A stretch of DNA of 5,724 bases from Comamonadaceae bacterium (GTDB taxonomy: Bacteria; Pseudomonadota; Gammaproteobacteria; Burkholderiales; Burkholderiaceae_C). Location: positions 1-5,724 of the forward strand of contig CANKNK010000123.1 of the NCBI GenBank assembly GCA_947483455.1, in the 5' to 3' direction. Positions 1-5,485 of the stretch are shown here, in pieces. The position numbers were made by a program, and so were the translations under genes. The notes below the pieces were generated by a model. That model did no database searches. It had not been told where the DNA came from and was given only the letters and a program-made list of their open reading frames with translations. Position 1 is the stretch's first letter, and each line of letters starts with the position of its first letter.

Positions 1-68
1 ACGATCGCGATGAGCAAGACCAGACCGGCCAGCAGTGTTTTTTGCAGGGATTGCAATATTTGGCTCAT
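1..68 (-). CDS. N-terminal fragment of a putative inner-membrane protein (runs off left edge)
   Basis: An ATG at 68-66 opens a reading frame that stays open to the window edge, giving 22 residues beginning MSQILQSLQKTLLAGL. A short polar start with one Lys is followed by a hydrophobic run (LLAGLVLLIAI), as expected for a first transmembrane helix or uncleaved signal anchor. A good Shine-Dalgarno, GGAG at 80-77, lies 8 bases before the ATG and supports this start. A weak TAATAT-like -10 (112-107, minus strand) lies upstream. The gene is divergent from the HTTM set to its right. Too little is present to name the family. Small multi-pass proteins such as DUF502 begin in a similar way, but this is only a resemblance. 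Confidence 0.55.
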   Translation of the reverse strand, partial: MSQILQSLQKTLLAGLVLLIAI

Positions 69-195
69 GAGCAAAACTCCAAAAAAATGATTCAGCGAAG
101 CGTCGGATATTAACCGCTGCCATGGACTAGCGCAAAAAAGCTGCGCTTTTGCCGACAGCGCCAGCCGCCGACCCGCTTCACGGGCCTAGGGGCGC

Positions 196-226
196 CGCGC
201 TCAGCGCGACGGGCGCTCACTACAAT
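196..226 (+). promoter_or_regulatory. Candidate promoter with a palindrome over its -35 region
   Basis: TACAAT at 221-226 matches the sigma-70 -10 consensus at five of six positions. It would start transcription near 232, about 25 bases before the first Shine-Dalgarno-preceded ATG at 258. The -35 position (about 198-203) has no TTGACA-like hexamer. It lies instead inside a 13-base palindrome, CGCGCT-C-AGCGCG (196-208), which could bind a regulator that helps or blocks polymerase. The -10 is seen directly. The operator role is inference, and GC-rich palindromes also occur by chance here. Confidence 0.4.
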
Positions 227-257
227 CTTTGCACCGCCTTTGTTGGAGCGTTGTGCC

Positions 258-332
258 ATGGAGCCGAGTCAACCATCAGCTATGCGGGACTTCTCACCCC
301 TTTGTCCTGTGGAAACGCGCCGCTATGCTTGA
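258..332 (+). CDS. Possible 24-codon leader ORF overlapping the next start
   Basis: An ATG at 258 is preceded by GGAG (245-248) at 9 bases, the best ribosome-binding site downstream of the TACAAT promoter. It encodes a 24-residue polar peptide starting MEPSQPSAMRDF and ends at TGA 330-332. The stop lies 8 bases into the following gene, whose ATG is at 325-327, so ribosomes ending here could re-initiate (translational coupling). No homology is recognised. It might be a genuine leader peptide, a chance ORF, or the true N-terminus of the downstream protein separated by a frameshift. Confidence 0.25.
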   Translation: MEPSQPSAMRDFSPLCPVETRRYA

Positions 333-846
333 AGCCCTTTTCCTGCTGTACTTTTTGGTGCTGCTGGGCACTTTGGTGTTCAAAAGCCGCATCGTGACGG
401 GCCCTTGGCTCTTTTTGCTGCGGGCCTTTTTCCCAAATTGGAAGTTTTTTCACGCCACGGGCAACGTGCCGCATCTGTATGCCCGCTGGGCACTGCCACC
501 TAAGGCGCCCACAGAGCCGCTTCAATGGTCGGATTGGATTCACGTCTTCCCACGCCGCCCGCGACGCTTGCGGCACCTGTTCCACAACGCCGATACCAAC
601 CTGTCCCTGGTGCAGCAAAACCTGGTGGAGCATCTGGCTGCGGACCTCAACCATATGGCCGCAGACGCGGACGCGCGCGCCCTGGTCAGTTACCAACTGG
701 TTTCGCGCCTGGTATGCCAAAGCCTACAAGCCCAGCAAGCGGATTGCACGCACGGGCAATTTGAAGTGCGCATGGTGCTGGACGGGCCCACGGGCTTCAT
801 TCAAGAGGACACCATGATGCGCTCGCCGGTGCTTGCATGCCGGTAA
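325..846 (+). CDS. Small membrane-anchored protein with FFPNWKFF motif, partner of the HTTM protein
   Basis: This 173-residue protein is of unknown function. Residues 4-19 form one strongly hydrophobic helix (LFLLYFLVLLGTLV), probably a membrane anchor. It is followed by a motif-rich stretch, LRAFFPNWKFF (32-42) and VPHLYARW (48-55), then a basic patch FPRRPRRLRHLF (75-86) and a mostly helical polar C-terminus. Aromatic FFPxWxFF segments of this kind are, from memory, seen in small proteins encoded beside or fused to HTTM-type membrane proteins, which fits the next gene. The ATG at 325 is chosen because an in-frame TTG at 229 lies before the likely transcription start. GGAAA (311-315) is a modest ribosome site, and coupling to the upstream leader ORF may assist. 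It overlaps the next gene by 10 bases, indicating one transcript. The exact start is uncertain. Confidence 0.7.
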   Translation: MLEALFLLYFLVLLGTLVFKSRIVTGPWLFLLRAFFPNWKFFHATGNVPHLYARWALPPKAPTEPLQWSDWIHVFPRRPRRLRHLFHNADTNLSLVQQNLVEHLAADLNHMAADADARALVSYQLVSRLVCQSLQAQQADCTHGQFEVRMVLDGPTGFIQEDTMMRSPVLACR

Positions 847-1631
847 GCAGCGCGGCCCGTCTGCTAGAGGTCTTGCTGGCCGTGAGCATGCTGTTGCAAA
901 CGCTGGAATATTTGCGCATTCGCCACGCCTTCTCGTTAACGGGCTTGTGGGCCTGGCCGGTGCAGCGCGCCGACATTCCGACAGGCCCAGTGCAAAAGCT
1001 TTTGGACCTGCTTTTTGCAGACCGAGCCATGCATGGGCACTTACTGCTCAGGTTGCCGGTTTTGCTATGGCTAGCCTGGCATGGCAGTGATCTGGCGCTG
1101 GCCCTGTTTCTTTTTGTGAGCCATGTGCTGATGCTTATCCGCTGGCGTGGCGCGTTTAACGGCGGCAGTGATTTCATGACGCTGGTGGTGCTGACTGGTT
1201 TGCTGTTGGCGCAGTTGGTTCAACTGGGCGGTGACCCGCATTTGGCTTGGCGCGCGGGCCTGTGGTACATCTGTTTGCAATCGATCACTTCGTACTTTAT
1301 GTCCGGCTGGGTCAAGCTGATGCAAGCCGAATGGCGCAACGGCCATGCCATGACTATTTTTCTCAATGCCGCTATTTACGGGCCACTGCCCGCGGGCAGT
1401 TTCTTGCGCAATCCCTGGGTGGCGCGACTGGGCGCCTGGGCCTTTATTGGCTGGGAGTGCGCTGCGCCCCTGGCTCTGCTGCACCCCTTGGTGGCTTTGG
1501 TTTTTTGTACGATCGCGCTATTGTTTCATTTCCTGGTTTTTTGGTTTTTCGGATTGAATCGTTTTTTTTGGGCCTGGCTGGTCACATTTCCGGCCATACT
1601 TGCATGTTCGGCGCAGCGGGTTTTTTGGTAG
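837..1631 (+). CDS. HTTM-type (vitamin-K-carboxylase-like) polytopic membrane protein
   Basis: This 264-residue, very hydrophobic integral membrane protein has about six to seven likely helices (roughly 5-22, 70-99, 112-131, 139-158, 197-213, 215-238 and 241-260). Residues 152-170 hold the signature I recognise from the HTTM domain, the bacterial relative of vitamin-K-dependent gamma-carboxylase: YFMSGWVKLMQ followed by EWRNGHA. NGGSDFMT (108-115), just before a helix, also fits the family. Bacterial HTTM proteins mostly have no assigned reaction, and carboxylase activity should not be assumed from fold alone. This one lacks the large lumenal C-terminal region of the animal enzyme. The ATG at 837 lies inside the end of the preceding gene (10-base overlap) with no clear Shine-Dalgarno, so translation is probably coupled. 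The pair likely acts together in the inner membrane. No terminator is visible in the 76 bases that follow. Confidence 0.7.
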   Translation: MPVSSAARLLEVLLAVSMLLQTLEYLRIRHAFSLTGLWAWPVQRADIPTGPVQKLLDLLFADRAMHGHLLLRLPVLLWLAWHGSDLALALFLFVSHVLMLIRWRGAFNGGSDFMTLVVLTGLLLAQLVQLGGDPHLAWRAGLWYICLQSITSYFMSGWVKLMQAEWRNGHAMTIFLNAAIYGPLPAGSFLRNPWVARLGAWAFIGWECAAPLALLHPLVALVFCTIALLFHFLVFWFFGLNRFFWAWLVTFPAILACSAQRVFW

Positions 1632-1707
1632 CTAGGGCCACCGTCGCAAGCACCTGTCCGCGCGACACCGGCGCATGCCGCCTATGCACCACGTATAAGG
1701 ACATACT

Positions 1708-2133
1708 ATGTTGGAGTGTTTGATTGTTGGAGACGGCATCGCAGCGGGCTTGGCCGAGTTGCGCCCGGAATGCAAAACCTATAGCAAGGAAGGACTGAGT
1801 TCCCAAAAATGGAACAAAGAGTTCATGAAGAAGACGCCGCTCATCGCCAAGCGCGTCATCATCAGCCTCGGCTCGTACGACCATTTTTATGTGTTTACCG
1901 AAACCGAATTGCGCGTACTGCGCAAGCTGACCGAAGCGGGCAAGGTGTATTGGGTGCTGCCCGCGGGCAACGACCCTAAATACCAGGTGGACATCAGCAA
2001 AACGCAAAACATCATCCGGCGTATTGCGCAAGAAAACGAGGACATTGTGCTACCCATCAGTCGCACCGAAGATGATGGGATCACCCCCAACGACACCGGC
2101 TACAAAATGTTGGCCGATCGCACTAAAAAATAA
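1708..2133 (+). CDS. Small SGNH/GDSL-fold protein with degenerate catalytic motifs
   Basis: This 141-residue cytoplasmic-looking protein has no signal peptide. The start ATG 1708 has a clear AAGGA (1697-1701) at 6 bases. The block order matches a minimal SGNH hydrolase: LIVGDGIAAG (5-14), block-I GDS-like; a Gly at 29 in KEGLSSQKW, block II; VIISLGSYDHF (50-60), block-III GxND-like; and DDGITPNDTGYKMLA (122-136), block-V DxxHP-like. In active family members these carry Ser, Gly, Asn and Asp/His. Here the nucleophile Ser is Gly10, the Asn is Tyr57 and the His is Thr126, while the Gly and Asp123 remain. It is therefore probably a pseudoenzyme (binding or structural role) rather than an esterase. 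Similar small SGNH proteins are, from memory, found in phages and marine bacteria. The gene is probably co-transcribed with, or separately started after, the HTTM gene 76 bases upstream. It overlaps the convergent sulfatase end by 11 bases. Confidence 0.7.
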   Translation: MLECLIVGDGIAAGLAELRPECKTYSKEGLSSQKWNKEFMKKTPLIAKRVIISLGSYDHFYVFTETELRVLRKLTEAGKVYWVLPAGNDPKYQVDISKTQNIIRRIAQENEDIVLPISRTEDDGITPNDTGYKMLADRTKK

Positions 2134-3916
2134 GCTTTCTGCGCCTGCGCCAGACCACCAGGGCCAGCACCATGCCCGTCAGCGCCAAGCACCAGGGCCA
2201 GGCCGCACGCAGTTTGGGCAGCAGGTAGTGGTCAATGGCATAGTGCAGACCGGCTTTTTGGAGGTCAAAGCCCTCGGGCACCGGTAACACGCCATAGTCT
2301 TGGGCATATTGATCGTAGGCGGCCCGCAGCTTGGCAAAGACCACGGGCTCGGCGGACTGCAAATCCCGTGTTTCGCCCGGGTCTTGGTGTAAGTTGAACA
2401 AACGCCACCGGCCGTCGCCCAGCGGCGCAATGTTTTTCACCAGCTTGTAATCGCCCAAAAAAAGCGCGGCACTCCCGGCTAATTCATAGCCCAGGGCTTC
2501 GTCAGGCCGGTAGGCGTAGTTGGCTTTGCCTTGAAGCAAAGGCAAGAGGCTGTGCCCGCTTAAGGCCTGTACGCTGCGGCCCGCGTATTGCCCCTGGTGC
2601 GGCACGATACCAGCGGCGTCAAGCAAGGTGGGCACGATGTCGTTGACATGCGTCAGAGCCGAGACCAGGGCCCCCGAGACCACGCCCGGTAGGCCCGAGA
2701 CAATTAAAGGGACGCGCAATCCACCTTCGCTAGCAAAGTATTTGTAGCCTTGCAATGGACCTACGGTGGCGCTGGCCCAGCTTGGCCCGTTGGCCGAAAA
2801 CGTACCCTTGCCACCGAGCGGCTCCACATCCACCTGGTAGTTCATCCGTACCCAAGCGTTGGCGCTGGGGATATTGAATGGGTCCGCCGGATCGGAACCG
2901 TTGTCAGACAAGAATACGAATACCGTGTTGTCGTACTGCCCGCTGGATTGAAGGTGCTGCACCAGACGGCCCACTTCTGCGTCCATGGCCTCGGCCATGC
3001 CGGCATAAACCTCCATCCGGCGCGCCTGCTGGCGCTGCTTCTCAGGCGTCAGACTATTCCAATCTACGGTGCTGGGCAGCGTGGCCAAGGGCATGCCTGG
3101 CGGCATCATTCCTGTGCGAATAGCGCCGTCGCGGCGGGCCTGACGTAAAGCCGTCCAGCCCTGGTCATAACGCCCACGGTATTTGGCAACGAACTGCGCA
3201 GGGGCCTGGATGGGAATATGGTTAGCCTGAAAACCGATATAGGCCATAAATGGCTTGCCATCGGCCGCCTGTTCGCGGATGTAGCCTATGGTCTTATCGA
3301 CAAAGAATCGTGAAGAGTAAAAGTCCTTAGGAAGCTGGGCCTGCCGGTCTTGCTCAAACCAATAGGTTTTGTCGTAGAGCATCATGTAGGGCCGGTTTTC
3401 CCAGTTGTCGGTGCCGCTGTCCGCTTGGATAAACGAACGCTCGAAACCACGCCTGCCAGGCAGGTTTTCGGGCTCCTTACCCACATGCCATTTCCCGGCG
3501 ATGTAGGTGTGGTAACCGGCGTCGCGCAGCATGGTGGCCAGGGTGACGGTATCGGGCGCCAACACGCCGGCATAGCCCGGTTTTCCCTCCTGTTCGGGCG
3601 GCGTCGTCTCGGGCATATTGCCCACCCCGTTGCGGTGGTGGTCCACACCGGTTAGCAGCATGGCACGCGTAGGCGAACAGGTGGCGGCCACGTGAAAATT
3701 GGAAAAACGGCTGCCCCTGGCCGCCAGGGCATCGAGATGCGGTGTAGCGATTTCGCCGCCAAACGCACCCACATCGCTAAAGCCCCAATCGTCCGCAACC
3801 AAAATAACGATATTGGGACGCCCTTTGTTAGCCGCCTCGGCACCGGGCAGCAAGCAGGCGCATAAGCCCAGGTGCAACGCGAGGGCGCGCCAAAAGAGGT
3901 TTGTTTGCCGTATCAC
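2123..3916 (-). CDS. Type I sulfatase (arylsulfatase-like), secreted and C-terminally membrane-anchored
   Basis: This 597-residue formylglycine-dependent sulfatase hydrolyses a sulfate ester of unknown substrate. A signal peptide occupies residues 1-28 (LHLGLCACLLPGAEA, likely cut after AEA), so catalysis is periplasmic. Family hallmarks in order are: NIVILVADDWG (35-45), where D42/D43 bind the metal; CSPTR (80-84), where C80 is the residue converted to formylglycine; TGVDHHRNGVGNM (89-101); GKWHVGK (141-147), active-site Lys/His; ANHIP (231-235); FLSDNG (335-340), metal ligands D338/N339; and EGGLRVP (397-403). Residues about 573-589 form a hydrophobic helix followed by RRRRK, anchoring the C-terminus in the inner membrane. 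No formylglycine-generating enzyme lies in the window, so maturation must come from elsewhere. The start is GTG at 3916 with only a weak AAGG nearby, and no in-frame ATG lies just upstream. The stop TAG (2125-2123) lies inside the convergent SGNH-like gene. Confidence 0.93.
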   Translation of the reverse strand: MIRQTNLFWRALALHLGLCACLLPGAEAANKGRPNIVILVADDWGFSDVGAFGGEIATPHLDALAARGSRFSNFHVAATCSPTRAMLLTGVDHHRNGVGNMPETTPPEQEGKPGYAGVLAPDTVTLATMLRDAGYHTYIAGKWHVGKEPENLPGRRGFERSFIQADSGTDNWENRPYMMLYDKTYWFEQDRQAQLPKDFYSSRFFVDKTIGYIREQAADGKPFMAYIGFQANHIPIQAPAQFVAKYRGRYDQGWTALRQARRDGAIRTGMMPPGMPLATLPSTVDWNSLTPEKQRQQARRMEVYAGMAEAMDAEVGRLVQHLQSSGQYDNTVFVFLSDNGSDPADPFNIPSANAWVRMNYQVDVEPLGGKGTFSANGPSWASATVGPLQGYKYFASEGGLRVPLIVSGLPGVVSGALVSALTHVNDIVPTLLDAAGIVPHQGQYAGRSVQALSGHSLLPLLQGKANYAYRPDEALGYELAGSAALFLGDYKLVKNIAPLGDGRWRLFNLHQDPGETRDLQSAEPVVFAKLRAAYDQYAQDYGVLPVPEGFDLQKAGLHYAIDHYLLPKLRAAWPWCLALTGMVLALVVWRRRRKLIF

Positions 3917-4140
3917 AAGCCTTGATTCCGGGGGATGGATGAAGGCGATATTGTCGACGATGGGCGTGCGCTCTTTTGGCGCAGTTCAACAACCAAACCT
4001 GGTAGCACCTCACGAACGTAATGCCGGGCTCCAATTCGACGGCGTGAAGATCGATGCAGTCTGGCCGGTACGGGCCAGCATGCATTGACTTGCATGGCAT
4101 TTAGCAAATCATTGTCCGACGGGCCCGAACCCAATACAGC
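3917..4140 (-). other. Intergenic stretch with a possible decayed ORF downstream of the Stealth gene
   Basis: These 224 bases lie between the Stealth stop and the sulfatase start. On the minus strand the frame of the Stealth gene stays open after its TAG (4143-4141) to a stop overlapping the sulfatase start. The extension begins AVLGSGPSDNDLLNAM, which resembles the GSGPS nucleotide- or sugar-binding starts of some capsule and glycosyltransferase proteins. The rest of that frame is Arg/Ser/Pro-rich and unconvincing, while another frame (from 4100) reads CIDLHAVELEPGITFV, which looks more protein-like. The pattern could be a frameshifted remnant of a sugar-related gene or chance. No good ribosome site or terminator was seen. 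Confidence 0.3.
4061..4096. repeat. Two abutting short inverted repeats (each 6-6-6)
   Basis: CTGGCC (4061-4066) pairs with GGCCAG (4073-4078) across six bases. Directly adjoining it, CATGCA (4079-4084) pairs with TGCATG (4091-4096), again across six bases. Each unit is 18 bases with a six-base loop. Neither is followed by a T-run on either strand, so they do not look like intrinsic terminators. They lie between the Stealth and sulfatase genes and could fold in the RNA or bind protein. Chance is quite possible. Confidence 0.3.
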
Positions 4141-5211
4141 CTATACGATTTCTTGCAGTTGCAGCAAGCTATCCATGGCTATATTTGTAAGCTCACAGCG
4201 GGACGTATTGGGCAGAAGTGCACTCAAAGTTTGATGCATTTGAACAAGGCGCGGGTCGCCGTCCTTCGCATCGTCAGTTGTGTCATTGATGCAAAAGAAG
4301 TCTAGGCTTCCAAACAATTTTTTGAGATGCCTGAGAGATTGTGACTCTAAATTTTGTCCAGTCGCGATGTACAAATGCGAGTGGTCAATTGTTTTGGCAA
4401 AACCATGCGCCAAGGCCCAGCGCAATACAAAATCCGAGATGATTGTCGGCTTATTCCATGTTCGAAAGACCGTCGACCTGACCCGCTCAAACAAATCTGG
4501 CGCATCGCGTTCAATTTCGAACATCATGGACTTCAACATGGGCCTTGGAGAATGCGAAAAGGTTCGGGGCGTATGTTGGTACTGCAGGTCCATCTTTCCA
4601 GCCAAGGAGTTGGAGCGCCCGTTCACTTGGTCTGATTTTTCTTGAAGCCAATGTTTGGACAGGCGACTGGCATTTTCAAGGGATGTCGATTCAGCCAGCA
4701 ACTTATCGCCCTGCACCTCAGGCTCATCAGACCACGAGACATAGATACCATTTTCAAAAAACCAATTTTCCAAACAGACAGGTGCCCCAAAGAACACATC
4801 GTCATTGAAATAAAAGTAGCGTTCTGAAAGCCCTGGAATGTGATGAATATAAGACTCTATATTTCCCGAGTCGAATATAGGCAAGGCTGAGTCAGGAATC
4901 AGTTGACGATGATCGATAAGGGTAATTTGATCTGACGCTTGGAACCAACCGGGCACTTGCCCATCGGTGACGATATAAATGTGGCCGTGATCAGGAAAGA
5001 ACTTTTCAAGTGCGCGCAAACTGAATCGCAACTCGTCGTTGTCGCGGTACCGTCCTTCGACATCGCCAAACTTGGCAACACTTAAGTTGCCACTGGCTTG
5101 TAATTTTTGGGCATGTTTTTGTCGCTTAGCGCGCCACTCACCGTCGTTGCCATTGACCCAGAGGTAGACGATGTCAATGGCCGTGCTTAAAGTCTTTGAG
5201 AATTGATACAA
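4141..5211 (-). CDS. Stealth-family sugar-phosphate transferase
   Basis: This 356-residue cytoplasmic protein has no signal peptide or membrane helix. The Stealth family comprises hexose-1-phosphate transferases that build phosphate-linked surface polysaccharides, including capsule polymerases of Neisseria type. All four conserved regions are visible. CR1 is IDIVYLWVNGNDGEW (12-26). CR2 runs from RDNDELRFSLRAL (56-68) through IYIVTDGQVPGWF (78-90) to the acidic FNDDVFFGAP (135-144). CR3 covers about 213-270 (HTPRTFSHSPRPM and FRTWNKP). CR4 is around FFCINDTTDD (305-314). The start is TTG at 5211 with no clear Shine-Dalgarno. An ATG at 5230 in another frame ends within the CR1 coding region, so the N-terminus may be misplaced or frameshifted. 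An AT-rich TATATA (around 5256-5251) could be a -10. GC is visibly low: one sampled 60-base line (4261-4320) has 25 G/C, against 41 in the sulfatase line 2761-2820. This suggests acquisition by transfer. Confidence 0.9.
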   Translation of the reverse strand: MYQFSKTLSTAIDIVYLWVNGNDGEWRAKRQKHAQKLQASGNLSVAKFGDVEGRYRDNDELRFSLRALEKFFPDHGHIYIVTDGQVPGWFQASDQITLIDHRQLIPDSALPIFDSGNIESYIHHIPGLSERYFYFNDDVFFGAPVCLENWFFENGIYVSWSDEPEVQGDKLLAESTSLENASRLSKHWLQEKSDQVNGRSNSLAGKMDLQYQHTPRTFSHSPRPMLKSMMFEIERDAPDLFERVRSTVFRTWNKPTIISDFVLRWALAHGFAKTIDHSHLYIATGQNLESQSLRHLKKLFGSLDFFCINDTTDDAKDGDPRLVQMHQTLSALLPNTSRCELTNIAMDSLLQLQEIV

Positions 5212-5312
5212 AATGAAACAAATCGGACATGTGAGTGCAATGAAACCACTTATATATTTGTGCTGACTGCGCGAGTTTTACAGGGACTTCAATTAATTGG
5301 GTTCTGCGGTTC

Positions 5313-5349
5313 AAATGAAAAGGGCTTGCAAGAAAACTTGCAAGCCCTT
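5313..5349 (-). terminator. Rho-independent terminator of tRNA-His
   Basis: A perfect 13-base-pair inverted repeat, AAGGGCTTGCAAG (5320-5332) with CTTGCAAGCCCTT (5337-5349), encloses a four-base loop. It begins 7 bases after the tRNA CCA end. Read on the minus strand, the stem ends in TT and continues TTCATTT, an adequate though interrupted T-tract. It should isolate tRNA-His from the Stealth gene, which therefore needs its own promoter. Confidence 0.85.
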
Positions 5350-5356
5350 CGGATTT

Positions 5357-5433
5357 TGGGGTGGCTGATGGGGCTCGAACCCACGACAACAGGAATCACA
5401 ATCCTGGACTCTACCAACTGAGCTACAGCCACC
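5357..5433 (-). tRNA. tRNA-His (anticodon GTG)
   Basis: This is a 77-base gene including the extra G at position -1 (5433), which pairs with the discriminator C (5360), the identity feature of bacterial tRNA-His. CCA is encoded (5359-5357). The acceptor stem GTGGCTG/CAGCCAC is fully paired. The D-arm TAGCTCAGTTGGTAGA is standard. The anticodon stem CAGGA/TCCTG holds loop TTGTGAT with GTG. The T-arm is GTGGG-TTCGAGC-CCCAT. The gene lies between ppiD and its own terminator. Its 3' end faces the low-GC Stealth gene, a common integration side for mobile DNA, but no repeated tRNA end was found in the window. Confidence 0.98.
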
Positions 5434-5443
5434 GTAAAGAGCA

Positions 5444-5449
5444 ATTATA
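5444..5449 (-). promoter_or_regulatory. -10 box of the tRNA-His promoter
   Basis: A consensus TATAAT on the minus strand lies 10 bases before the mature 5' end, so transcription would begin only a few bases before the tRNA. A TTGCCA (5469-5464) resembles a -35 but sits 14 bases away, shorter than usual, so the -35 is unclear. Confidence 0.6.
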
Positions 5450-5485
5450 AACTGGCCTCGACTTGGCAAGGCTGCGCCGCAAGCT

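Noticed and set aside
129..150. Hairpin AGCGCA/TGCGCT followed by TTTT on the plus strand
   Set aside because: The stem has only six pairs with an A-rich loop, and no plus-strand gene lies upstream for it to terminate in the visible sequence. On the minus strand it has no T-run.
229..324. N-terminal extension of the FFPNWKFF protein from TTG 229
   Set aside because: The TTG is only a few bases after the TACAAT -10, before the likely transcript start. It has no ribosome site and the encoded stretch is unlike the rest of the protein.
1071..1484. Long antisense open frame opposite the HTTM gene
   Set aside because: It is rich in Gln/His/Arg with no recognisable motif, as expected for the complement of a hydrophobic membrane gene.
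1582..2031. Minus-strand open frame opposite the SGNH-like gene
   Set aside because: It crosses the HTTM end and the intergenic gap and has no family motif. The plus-strand gene has a clear ribosome site and SGNH blocks.
2750..3148. Plus-strand open frames inside the sulfatase
   Set aside because: These are shadow frames of a strongly supported gene whose catalytic motifs are all on the minus strand.
5203..5421. Plus-strand open frame across the terminator and tRNA
   Set aside because: It runs antisense through the tRNA and terminator and has no protein-like motifs.
5357..5433. tRNA-His 3' end as an att site of an integrated element
   Set aside because: No second copy of the tRNA 3' end and no integrase gene were found in the window, so only the position is suggestive.
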